NCBI RefSeq assembly: GCF_024346355.1
Contig: NZ_JAGQCU010000003.1
Location: 62,001-126,000 of the forward strand
DNA length: 64,000 bases
DNA from: Cyanobium sp. ATX 6A2
GTDB taxonomy: Bacteria; Cyanobacteriota; Cyanobacteriia; PCC-6307; Cyanobiaceae
Reading direction: 5' to 3'
The notes under the pieces were generated by a model, which did no database searches, was not told the origin of the DNA, and was given only the letters and a program-made list of their open reading frames with translations. The position numbers and the translations under genes were made by a program. Shown piece after piece: positions 45,173 to 52,973 of the stretch (position 1 is the stretch's first letter; every line of letters starts with the position of its first letter).

Positions 45173-46345
45173 TCAGGCGCGGGGTGGCAGGAAGGTGAGC
45201 GGATTCACAGCACTGCCGCCAGCTGGATGGATTTCGAAGTGCAGGTGAGGACCAGTGCTGTTGCCGGTGCTGCCCATCAGGGCGATCACCGTGCCCTGGC
45301 GCACCTCCTGCCCGGCGCTCACCATCAGACGGCTGTTGTGGGCATAGAGGGAACGGCTGCCATCGGGATGCTGCAGGGTCACCAGATAGCCGAAGCCACC
45401 CGAGTTCCAGCCGGAAAACACCACGCGCCCAGTGCGGGCAGCCTTGATCGGGGTACCGACGTTGTTGGCCATGTCGATGCCGCGGTGCATGCGGCCCCAG
45501 CGCCAGCCGTAGCCAGAGGTGAACACCCCGCTGGTGGGCCAGATCCAGGTGTGGGCACCGTGATCATGAAAGGGCTGCTGGGGTTGGCCGAGGTTCGGTT
45601 GGTCGGGCCAGCTCAGGCCGCCGCTGGTGCTGGGCCTCAGGCCGAGCACGGCACGCTGACGCACCGGGGCCGACTGGACCAGCTTGATCTCAGTTCCGGC
45701 CACCAGCCTGGCGGTGTCCAGGCCGGGATTGAAGCGCACCAACTCCTGCATGGTGATCCCGTAGCGCTGCGCGATCTGCAGCAGGGAGTCACCCAGGCGG
45801 ACAACCCCTTTGGTCTGCACCGGCGGTGGAGCGCTGGGCAGCGGCGGCGTGCGGCGCACATCGGTGTTGTCGAGGGAGGCGATGCGCTGAGCCGCCTGGC
45901 TCTGCTGGTTGGGCAGCACCACCCACTCACCGCTCTGGAAGCGGTGGCTGGTGCCCACGTCATTGAGATTGGCCAGGGACTGGCTCTGCAGCCCCATCTG
46001 CCGCGACAGGTCGGCCACACTCACCGGCTGACGAACGCGCACCCAGAGGCGATCGGTGGACGGCAGGCCCGCCAACAGCTCCCCGTCCGACATGGGACTG
46101 CTGGACAGGGGACTGCGGGTCAGGGGGGGTTCCACCTGTGCTGCCGCCTCAGGGGTTGCAAGCGGCGCGGTGGAGAGGTTGCTGACGACGGGGGCTGCCA
46201 AGCCGGATGGAACGGAAAGCAGCCGCTGGTCGAGCGGCAACTCTTCGGGGTTCCGCTGGGAAACAGCGACACCGATGGCGGGGATAGCAACAACTCCAGG
46301 CAGGAGAAGTAGCAAACCGGTATGAAGTGCGTGTTTTGGCTTCAT
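45173..46345 (-). CDS. LysM and M23 peptidase domain protein
   Basis: The 390-aa exported protein has a signal peptide (LLLLLPGVVAIPAIGVAVS), two LysM-like segments (VRVRQPVSVADLSRQMGLQS near 100-145 and GVVRLGDSLLQIAQRYGITM near 185-230) and a C-terminal M23 domain with HRGIDMANNVGTPI and TGPHLHFEIHPAG (zinc ligands). It is probably a peptidoglycan endopeptidase or a NlpD/EnvC-like amidase activator. The H-x-H pair looks intact, so activity is plausible. ATG 46345 starts the signal peptide. Confidence 0.92.
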   Translation of the reverse strand: MKPKHALHTGLLLLLPGVVAIPAIGVAVSQRNPEELPLDQRLLSVPSGLAAPVVSNLSTAPLATPEAAAQVEPPLTRSPLSSSPMSDGELLAGLPSTDRLWVRVRQPVSVADLSRQMGLQSQSLANLNDVGTSHRFQSGEWVVLPNQQSQAAQRIASLDNTDVRRTPPLPSAPPPVQTKGVVRLGDSLLQIAQRYGITMQELVRFNPGLDTARLVAGTEIKLVQSAPVRQRAVLGLRPSTSGGLSWPDQPNLGQPQQPFHDHGAHTWIWPTSGVFTSGYGWRWGRMHRGIDMANNVGTPIKAARTGRVVFSGWNSGGFGYLVTLQHPDGSRSLYAHNSRLMVSAGQEVRQGTVIALMGSTGNSTGPHLHFEIHPAGGSAVNPLTFLPPRA

Positions 46346-46470
46346 TCAATCTGTCCCCAAACGACAAAGCCCAGTGGAGAAGCCTGCATCCCTGGACCGC
46401 GCAGACAGTAGCGGATGGATTGGGGAGCAGCAAGTTCAGGGCAGACTGCAGCTGCCACGGCACTTGTGCT

Positions 46471-46484
46471 GGGGGGGGGGGGGG
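46471..46484. repeat. Homopolymeric G14 tract
   Basis: Fourteen consecutive G residues lie between the M23 peptidase gene and the trmL stop codon, one base from it (stop TGA complement at 46486-46488). This is by far the longest homopolymer noticed in the window. Tracts of this kind slip during replication and are also error-prone in sequencing. Confidence 0.85.
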
Positions 46485-46485
46485 C

Positions 46486-46971
46486 TCAGGACTGCGCCAG
46501 CTCCCCCAACTGGCGCAGGGCCTCAAACAGCACCACCGCAGTGGCCGTGGCCAGGTTGAGGCTGCGCACACCGCCGCCCGAATGATGCCGGGAGCGGGCC
46601 ATGGGAATCGTCAGGCAACTGTCGGCCTCCGCCAGCAGCGCCGGCGGCAGGCCCTCGGTTTCGCGGCCGAACAGCAGCCAGTCATCGGCAGCGAAGGCGA
46701 AGCTGGCATAGCTGCTGCGCCCGTGGGCGCTGAGAGCCACCAGGCGACCGCCCCGCCGCTGCCGTTCGTCTTGAAACTGCTGCCAGTTGGGGTGACGGTG
46801 CAGGGGCACCCAGGGCCAGTAGTCGAGACCGGCGCGTCGCAGGGTGCGGTCGCTGATCTCAAAGCCCAGCGGCTCCACTAGGTGCAGCTCCTGGCCCGTG
46901 GCGGCACAGGTGCGCGCCACGTTGCCGGTGTTGGGCGGAATCTGGGGCTGGTAAAGCACCACCTGGGGCAT
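46486..46971 (-). CDS. trmL: tRNA (cytidine(34)-2'-O)-methyltransferase TrmL
   Basis: The 161-aa SPOUT enzyme has PQIPPNTGNVARTCAATGQEL at the N-terminus (NTGNVARTCA is diagnostic), LVEPLGFEISDRTLRRAGLDY, LLFGRETEGLPPALL and the knot motif RSLNLATATAVVLFEALRQ. It 2'-O-methylates the wobble base of tRNA-Leu species. Length equals the E. coli protein. ATG 46971 is chosen. Confidence 0.94.
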   Translation of the reverse strand: MPQVVLYQPQIPPNTGNVARTCAATGQELHLVEPLGFEISDRTLRRAGLDYWPWVPLHRHPNWQQFQDERQRRGGRLVALSAHGRSSYASFAFAADDWLLFGRETEGLPPALLAEADSCLTIPMARSRHHSGGGVRSLNLATATAVVLFEALRQLGELAQS

Positions 46972-46989
46972 GGACGTGGCGACGGGAGG

Positions 46990-47541
46990 TCAGCTGCGGG
47001 GCACCGGCTGGCTGAGGGCCAGCAGATCGATGGCACGGCCTGCCACCACCAGCCAGAGATGGCGGCAATGGCCACTGAGCAGCTCCTCCAGGGCGCCGAG
47101 GCGATCCCGGAAGCGGCCGCCGATGGCGGTGGGCGGAACCACTCCCCAGCCTGTCTGCTCGCTCACCAGCAGCACCGGTGCGCAGCGGGCCGCGAGGCTG
47201 GCCAGCAGGGCGTCGACCTCCGTGCTCCAGGGCAGGTCATCGAGCTCCAGCCCCCAGCTCACCCAGGTGCCGAGGGAATCCACCAGGGCCAGATCAGCGG
47301 GCGGCAGGGCCAACAGGGCCGCCGCCAGCCCCGCACCCACCTCTTGGCAGTGCCAGCTGGCAGGTCGGCGGCGGCGGTGCCGGGCCAGGCGCACCTGCCA
47401 CTGGGGGTCGTCGGGCAGCTCGGGGCCGGTGGCCAGGTAGTGCACCGTTCGGTCACTGCCGCTGGCCCGGTGTTCGGCCCAACGGCTCTTGCCGCTGCGG
47501 GCCGGACCGGTGATCAGCTCCAGGTGCCAGGCCTCATTCAT
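46990..47541 (-). CDS. cobU: Adenosylcobinamide kinase / cobinamide-phosphate guanylyltransferase
   Basis: The 183-aa protein starts ELITGPARSGKSRWAE (Walker A), with VHYLATGPELPDDPQWQVRL, the guanylylated-His region ARHRRRRPASWHCQEV and the Walker B-like LALVDSLGTWVSWGLE. It acts late in cobalamin or pseudocobalamin assembly. I use ATG 47541, matching the family start; GTG 47577 would add 12 residues created by a local 18-bp duplication and overlap pxcA by eight bases. Confidence 0.92.
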   Translation of the reverse strand: MNEAWHLELITGPARSGKSRWAEHRASGSDRTVHYLATGPELPDDPQWQVRLARHRRRRPASWHCQEVGAGLAAALLALPPADLALVDSLGTWVSWGLELDDLPWSTEVDALLASLAARCAPVLLVSEQTGWGVVPPTAIGGRFRDRLGALEELLSGHCRHLWLVVAGRAIDLLALSQPVPRS

Positions 47542-47573
47542 GGGCAGGGCCTCACTGATGGGCAGGGCCTCAG
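47530..47573. repeat. 18-bp tandem duplication at the cobU start
   Basis: GGCCTCATTCATGGGCAG (47530-47547) is followed by GGCCTCACTGATGGGCAG (47548-47565, two mismatches) and a partial third copy GGCCTCAG. The unit is six codons, so frame is kept, and only the first copy holds an ATG on the minus strand. The duplication produces the repeated EALPISEALPM stretch in the longer cobU frame. Confidence 0.75.
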
Positions 47574-48718
47574 CCACCGCCGTTCATGGTGCGCAACGTG
47601 GCCACCGAGGAGGGCGAGACTCGGTTGAGATAGCGGAAGATCCAATATTTGAAGACCGTTGCCAGCACAACTGGGAAGGTGGCAATAAAGAGCATAATGA
47701 AGTTTTCGCGGGCCGGCAATCCCAGGTGATGCGCCACGCCATTGAGCAGCACTGTCCAGCCTTCCGGGCTATGGAAACCCACGAATACATCGGTGAACAG
47801 AATGATGGCAAAGGCCTTGGCACTGTCGCTGAGGCCATAGACGAGCTCATCGAGAAATGCTCGCAGTACCTTGATTTCACGGCGACCAAGCAGGCACATC
47901 AACACAAAGCCAAGCAGGCCTCCCACATCGGCCAGCACGTTCTTCACCGCTTCGGAACTGCGCTGGTCGGCCTCCTCCTTCAGCAGCTGGGCCCGTTCGG
48001 CCAGCAAGCCCTGCATCTGCTGCGCTTCAGGCACCGGCTTGCCACGCAGCAGGGCATCGAATTCCACTTCTTCCTTGAACACCCGCAGTTTCTCCACGGC
48101 CTCCTCCTCCAGTGCTGGTTTGGGATAGGTGAGAAAGGGGGTGTCGGGGGCGAATCGGTCTACCAGCGGCGACACCACCAGGGCGCGGCTGAGCTGTTGC
48201 ACCAGCAGCGGCACCAGCACCAGCAACAGCAGGATGCGCAGCGACACCAGCGTGGCGTCCCGCCGCCGCCGGAAGCCTTCCAGCAGGTTCACCTCGGCAG
48301 CGGGATCGAGCTGACGGCGGAAGCGATCCAGCACGCCGATCAGGCTGCGCGGCAGCAGCTCCGGTGATCGGGAGAGGGCCGTGGGGGAGCGCTGGCGGGC
48401 GGGGTCGTAGCGCTCCAGCACCGCTTCCACGACCAGCAGCTGGCGCTGGGCATCGGGGCCGAGGACCTGGCGGTGATCCTCCAGGGCAGCGAGGGAGGCG
48501 CGGCACACCTCCAGAGCCGCCTGAAAACGGCGGTGCAGCTGCACCTGGGCGGCGCGCGGCAGGGGCAGCTGCTGATCGAGCTGCACCGATCGGGCGTTGA
48601 AGTGGTCGCGCTCGATCGCCTCGATCGTGCGGGCGGCCTGTATGGCCCGCTGCAGATCACGACTGATCTGACTGTTCTGGGCCCTGCTGAAGGTGCCCAG
48701 CCAATCGTTCAGACCCAT
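47570..48718 (-). CDS. pxcA: Proton extrusion protein PxcA (CemA-like)
   Basis: The 382-aa protein has a long soluble N-terminal helical region and four C-terminal membrane segments typical of PxcA/CemA: RILLLLVLVPLLVQQLSRAL, VGGLLGFVLMCLLG, FAIILFTDVFVGFHSPEGW and FIMLFIATFPVVLATVFKYW, ending IFRYLNRVSPSSVATLRTMN. It is needed for light-induced proton extrusion and, indirectly, inorganic carbon uptake at the plasma membrane. ATG 48718 (MGLNDWLGTF) is typical. The longer frame to 48820 is Trp/Cys-rich and unlikely to be coding. Confidence 0.93.
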   Translation of the reverse strand: MGLNDWLGTFSRAQNSQISRDLQRAIQAARTIEAIERDHFNARSVQLDQQLPLPRAAQVQLHRRFQAALEVCRASLAALEDHRQVLGPDAQRQLLVVEAVLERYDPARQRSPTALSRSPELLPRSLIGVLDRFRRQLDPAAEVNLLEGFRRRRDATLVSLRILLLLVLVPLLVQQLSRALVVSPLVDRFAPDTPFLTYPKPALEEEAVEKLRVFKEEVEFDALLRGKPVPEAQQMQGLLAERAQLLKEEADQRSSEAVKNVLADVGGLLGFVLMCLLGRREIKVLRAFLDELVYGLSDSAKAFAIILFTDVFVGFHSPEGWTVLLNGVAHHLGLPARENFIMLFIATFPVVLATVFKYWIFRYLNRVSPSSVATLRTMNGGG

Positions 48719-48740
48719 GGATGGGATAACAGGATTGGCA

Positions 48741-49406
48741 TCAACGGGAGAACACCCACCAGGTGAGCATGGGCACAATCGTGCCCACCACCAACAGCAC
48801 CACCACCCAGGTGAAGGCACTGCTGGCCTCTGTCTCCTCCCGGCTGGGAATGTTGCTCTGGACCGCGACCACAGTGGCCATCACCGGCTCACCAGGATCC
48901 TCACCACCCTGCAACACGGTGAGCACCCGGCTGATGCCATCGAGGCTGGCCTGTCGGTAACGCGCCCCGTCGCGAATCGGCACCGCCATGGTGCTGCGGC
49001 CCGTGCTGCGCAGCAGGGCGGGGCTGAGCTGGGTACTCAGATCCTCGGAACTCACCACAGCGGCACTATTGGTCTGGCTGTCGAGCAGGAACAACAGCTG
49101 GCCAGCGGCGGCGGCCGGATCGCGCCAGCGCGCCAGCAGCTGGCGGCCCAGCTCCGGCAGGGCCAGGCCGTAGTCGAGCTGATTCACCGTCACCAGCCGG
49201 GCATCCACGCGCTCGGCCTGGAAACTCTCCAGCTCGCGTGCCACTTCGGAGCTGGCGGCGCGGCTGAGCACGCCGGCCGTATCGGTCACGCGGTCCTCCG
49301 GGGCGGTGGAGGGAAAGTCGACCACCGACAGCGCCATGGCGGAGCCGCACGGGGCGAGGAGCAACAGCAAAGCCGCCAGGGCGGCCAGCAGCGAAGAGCG
49401 GAACAA
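48741..49406 (-). CDS. psb32: Psb32-like TPM-domain protein
   Basis: A signal peptide (SSLLAALAALLLLLAPCGSA) precedes a TPM/repair domain (DRVTDTAGVLSRAASSEVAR, ELESFQAERVDARLVTVNQL) and a C-terminal membrane anchor (AFTWVVVLLVVGTIVPMLTW). This layout matches Psb32, which protects PSII and helps its repair. The start codon is TTG 49406. The gene is divergent from the CCB factor gene with only 61 bases between them, and follows pxcA's start by 22 bases on the same strand. Confidence 0.86.
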   Translation of the reverse strand: MFRSSLLAALAALLLLLAPCGSAMALSVVDFPSTAPEDRVTDTAGVLSRAASSEVARELESFQAERVDARLVTVNQLDYGLALPELGRQLLARWRDPAAAAGQLLFLLDSQTNSAAVVSSEDLSTQLSPALLRSTGRSTMAVPIRDGARYRQASLDGISRVLTVLQGGEDPGEPVMATVVAVQSNIPSREETEASSAFTWVVVLLVVGTIVPMLTWWVFSR

Positions 49407-49467
49407 CGGCCTGGGGCGCAGCTGGCCCTAGTTTGCCGCCTGCAGTCCGCTCTGTCCCGTCGCCGCC

Positions 49468-50121
49468 ATGGCCCTGCCGCCGCCAGCCAGGCTGAGCCTC
49501 GGAGTGGGGGTGGCCGGTTTGATGCTGGTGGTGACCAACCAGCTCACCGCTGGTGCCCAGGATCCCGCCCTCACCCGCGCCGGTGTGCTGGCGGCCCTGC
49601 TGGCGGTGGGCCTGATGCTGGTGGCGGTGCTCTGGACCCGGGCCGTGCCGGAGGCGGCCGGCCGGGCCAGCCTGCAGGGCCGAGAGGGGCTGGAACTGGT
49701 CGCCGATCTGCGGGAGCCGCTGCGGCAGGAACTGGGCTGGGGCAGCCAGATGCTGCTCACCGCCAGTCCGGCGGCGGTGGTGCTGGTGTGGTGGCGGGGC
49801 CGGGTGCTGCTGCGCCGCGGCCTGCTGGCGGAGGCGACGTTCAGCCCCGGGCCGATCTGCCGCCGCGCCCTGGAGCGCCAGCAGGCGATTTCGCTGGTGA
49901 ACCTGGAGATCTACCCCGGCCGGGATGAATTCGAGGCCCTGCTGCCGGGACTGCCGGCGGTGCTGGTGCAGCCCCTGGCGGACCAGGGCGTGGTGCTGCT
50001 GGGCGGGTGGTCGGCCCGCTGCTTCAGTCGCAGCGATCTCACCTGGACGGAGGGCTGGGCCCGGCGGCTCACAGCTGAAATGCTGGCGGACGCTGCTGGC
50101 GGTGATCCCGATCCGGCCTGA
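49468..50121 (+). CDS. CCB-type cytochrome b6f cofactor assembly protein
   Basis: The 217-aa protein has two N-terminal transmembrane segments (LSLGVGVAGLMLVVTNQL, AGVLAALLAVGLMLVAVLW) and a soluble domain with EGLELVADLREPLRQELGWG, SPAAVVLVWWRGRVLLRRGL and FEALLPGLPAVLVQPL. This fits the CCB2/CCB4 group (cofactor assembly of complex C, subunit B), which attaches heme ci to cytochrome b6. Its 3' end overlaps the convergent lptC-like gene by 53 bases. Confidence 0.82.
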   Translation: MALPPPARLSLGVGVAGLMLVVTNQLTAGAQDPALTRAGVLAALLAVGLMLVAVLWTRAVPEAAGRASLQGREGLELVADLREPLRQELGWGSQMLLTASPAAVVLVWWRGRVLLRRGLLAEATFSPGPICRRALERQQAISLVNLEIYPGRDEFEALLPGLPAVLVQPLADQGVVLLGGWSARCFSRSDLTWTEGWARRLTAEMLADAAGGDPDPA

Positions 50122-51253
50122 GGGGGCCGGCGTCGCTTCCCTCGGCGGTGCCGGGCAGCCTCAGCTCGCTGCGCACGCGGCCGCCGCCGGGGCTGCTGAA
50201 CTCCGCGAAGCCGTCGTCGCCGATGCGGCCAACCAGTCGCTCGGCCGTGGTTTCCAGTCCGTTGGCCTCCCGGCGCAGCACCACCGAGCCGCTGGCCTCC
50301 ACCGTGCCAGCGCCCCAGTTCCAGCGGCAGCGGGCCGCCTGCAGCTGCTCGCCCGGCTGCTGCAGCCTGCAGCCGTTCTGCACCTGCAGGATCTCGCTGA
50401 GGGCATCAAGACGGAAGCCGCCACCGCTGAAGCGGATCGGGCCGTAGTGGCCCTGGAAGGGCGCGCTGCTGGTGGCCTGGCGACGGCCGAGATCAAGGCG
50501 GGTCGCCCGGGCGTCGATCACAGCCTGGCGCTGGGGATCGTCCAACCGCACCGGGGCCTGCAGGTCGATGGTCTGCTCGTTGGTGTTGCCGCTGAAACCG
50601 GGGGAGGTGAGCCGCTGCACCAGGCCGTCCCCCAGCTGGCGCTGGCCCAGGATCGGGCCCCGGCCCTGCAGCAGGCCGCTGCCCGGCGACCAGTCGAGCT
50701 CCTCGAGGCTCAGGCGCAGCGGTTGCTCACCGCCCTGGCGCAGCAGGGGGCTCCGGCGCAGTTCCAGCCGGTCTTTGTCGATCAGAAAGCGGGCCAGCCC
50801 GGCGCTGAGCTCCAGGTCGGCGCTGGTGGCCTTGGGATCGCGATCGATCTCCATGCGCTCCTGGGCCGGATACCAGCGCAGTCGCAGGCCCGTGAGCACC
50901 AGCGGAAGCTCCTTATCGAGGCGTTCCAGCTGGATCGGACCCTCCAGCTGCACCAGTTCACCGTCGTTGAGAACCACCCCGTTGGCGGCTGAAAAGCGAT
51001 AGAGCGGCTTGCCCTGTTCATAGAGCACGCCGGTGAGGTCGCGCGACTGGGCCAGCTTGCGGCTGAGGTCGTAGCGGGTTTCCGGGCTGCTCAGCTCCCA
51101 GAGTGGGCGGCCCTGCTGATCCTGGCGGCGCAGATTGAGGGCCCGGAACACGAACGGCTGAGCCGGCTCCTCGCTCTGTGGTGGGGCTGCACAGCCCAGC
51201 AGGGTGAACGCCAGCAGCACGCTGGCGGGGCTTCCGGCCCGCGGGCGGCTCAC
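50069..51253 (-). CDS. lptC: LptC-like lipoprotein
   Basis: A lipoprotein signal (SVLLAFTLLGCAAPP, lipobox LLGC) precedes a long OstA/LptC beta-strand array (LWELSSPETRYDLSRKLAQS, VVLNDGELVQLEGPIQLERL and repeats of SAFLID-type strands). At 394 aa it is about twice the E. coli LptC, as in other cyanobacteria. It likely links LptB-LptF to LptA in LPS export. GTG 51253 overlaps the metG stop (GTGA), so it is coupled to metG rather than to the lpt cluster at 18.4 kb. Confidence 0.8.
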   Translation of the reverse strand: MSRPRAGSPASVLLAFTLLGCAAPPQSEEPAQPFVFRALNLRRQDQQGRPLWELSSPETRYDLSRKLAQSRDLTGVLYEQGKPLYRFSAANGVVLNDGELVQLEGPIQLERLDKELPLVLTGLRLRWYPAQERMEIDRDPKATSADLELSAGLARFLIDKDRLELRRSPLLRQGGEQPLRLSLEELDWSPGSGLLQGRGPILGQRQLGDGLVQRLTSPGFSGNTNEQTIDLQAPVRLDDPQRQAVIDARATRLDLGRRQATSSAPFQGHYGPIRFSGGGFRLDALSEILQVQNGCRLQQPGEQLQAARCRWNWGAGTVEASGSVVLRREANGLETTAERLVGRIGDDGFAEFSSPGGGRVRSELRLPGTAEGSDAGPLRPDRDHRQQRPPAFQL

Positions 51254-52821
51254 AGCGGGGCGTCGAGTTCGAGGCGCTGCATCACCGGCTCCGGATCGGG
51301 CAGGGGCGCGCCACTGGCGAGCACACCCCAACGCAGGGCGACCACCCAGTCACTGGGTTGCTGCTCGCCATGGCCGCTGGAGTTGAAGGGCTCCTGGCCC
51401 AGCTGAGCCAGCATGCGCGCGGACAGCTCCGGCAGCAGGGGCGCCAGCAGCACCGCCAGCCAGCGGCTGGCTTCGAGCACGGCATAGAGATCGGCGGCGA
51501 CCGCAGCTTCCTGTGCGGGCTGCTTCATCGCCTTCCAGGGGGCCTGGTCGTTGAGGTAGCCGTTGGCGGTGTTGGCCAGCTGCAGGATCGCCTCGGCGGC
51601 GGCACGGAAGTCGAGCCCCTCCAGGCCTCCATTCACCGCCTCAGCCGCCTGGTTGGCCGCCTGCGCCAGCGGGTGGCGATCGTCGCCTCCGGCACCGGCG
51701 GGCGGCACGGCGGCGGCGAACCACTTACGCGCCATGGAGCTGGTGCGGTTGAGCAGGTTGCCGATCGTGTTGGCCAGATCACTGTTCACCAGGTCGGTGA
51801 AGCGCTGCTGCTGGAAATCGCCGTCATCGCCGAAGGGGATGTCGCGCAGCAGGTACCAGCGCACGGCATCGCGGCCGCAGCGCTCCAGCAGCAGCTCCGG
51901 ATCGAGCACGTTGCCCAGGGATTTCCCCATCTTCTGGCCCTCACGGGTGAGGAAGCCATGGCCGAACACCCGTTCGGGGAGCGGCAGGCCGGCGGAGAGC
52001 AGCATCGCCGGCCAGTAGACGGCATGGAAGCGGAGGATGTCCTTGCCGATCACGTGCAACTGGGCGGGCCAGCCGCGCTGCAGGATCGTGTCCAGCAGCA
52101 CCGGTTCGTCCGGCTCGAGCAGGGCGGTGAGGTAGCCGAGCAAGGCGTCGAACCACACATAGAAGGTGTGGCCGGCATGGCCCGGCACGGGAATGCCCCA
52201 GGGCAGATCCACCCTGGAGATGGAGAAGTCGCGCAGGCCCTGGGCCACGAAGTTCTCCACCTCCCGGCGGCGACTGGCCGGGGTGATGAAGCCCGGCCGG
52301 CGGATCAGCTCCTCGATCGCTTGCTGGTAACGGGACAGACGGAAGAACAGGTTCAGCTCGTCGCGCCACTCCAGGGGCCGGCGGTGAATCGGACACTCCG
52401 GATCCTCGGACTCGTGGGGGTCGTCCTTGAATTCCTCACAGGCCACGCAATACCAGCCCTGCTGGCGGCCCTCCAGCACATCACCGGAGGCCTCCACCCG
52501 TGCAAAGAACTGCTCCACCAGCAGGCGGTGGCGGGGATCGCTGGTGCGGATGAAGCGGTCGTGGCTGATCTGCCAGCGGCTCCAGAGAGCGCGATAGCCC
52601 TCGCTCACCGCGTCGCAGTGGGCCTGGGGGCTGAAACCGGCGGCCTCGGCGGTGCGCTGAATCTTCTGACCGTGCTCATCGCAGCCGGTGATGAAGGTCA
52701 CCCGCTCCCCCCGCAGGCGCCGGTGGCGGGCGATCGCATCGCAGGCCAGGGTGGTGTAGGTGCTGCCCAGGTGCGCCCGGTCGTTGGCGTAGTAGAGGGG
52801 GGTGGTGAGGGTGTAGGACAT
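51250..52821 (-). CDS. metG: Methionyl-tRNA synthetase
   Basis: The 523-aa class I synthetase has the HIGH-equivalent TPLYYANDRAHLGSTYTT, the zinc-type insert with CVACEEFKDD and CPIH, and the KMSKS-equivalent KMGKSLGNVLDPE. It lacks a C-terminal tRNA-binding EMAP domain, as is normal for cyanobacterial forms. It charges elongator and initiator tRNA-Met. ATG 52821 gives the usual N-terminus (MSYTLTTPLYYAND). The stop overlaps the lptC-like start. Confidence 0.97.
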   Translation of the reverse strand: MSYTLTTPLYYANDRAHLGSTYTTLACDAIARHRRLRGERVTFITGCDEHGQKIQRTAEAAGFSPQAHCDAVSEGYRALWSRWQISHDRFIRTSDPRHRLLVEQFFARVEASGDVLEGRQQGWYCVACEEFKDDPHESEDPECPIHRRPLEWRDELNLFFRLSRYQQAIEELIRRPGFITPASRRREVENFVAQGLRDFSISRVDLPWGIPVPGHAGHTFYVWFDALLGYLTALLEPDEPVLLDTILQRGWPAQLHVIGKDILRFHAVYWPAMLLSAGLPLPERVFGHGFLTREGQKMGKSLGNVLDPELLLERCGRDAVRWYLLRDIPFGDDGDFQQQRFTDLVNSDLANTIGNLLNRTSSMARKWFAAAVPPAGAGGDDRHPLAQAANQAAEAVNGGLEGLDFRAAAEAILQLANTANGYLNDQAPWKAMKQPAQEAAVAADLYAVLEASRWLAVLLAPLLPELSARMLAQLGQEPFNSSGHGEQQPSDWVVALRWGVLASGAPLPDPEPVMQRLELDAPL

Positions 52822-52973
52822 GCGGCGGTCGATGGCCAGCAGGCGCGCCCGGCCGCCATCACGGCGCCCTGGGGTGTAACGAGTTCCGGCCCTGCCGCTC
52901 GCAAGCCGATCCCGGGAATCCGGCGCCTGAGCTGGATCCTACCCATCACCTGCCTCCACCCCGCCGATGTGCC

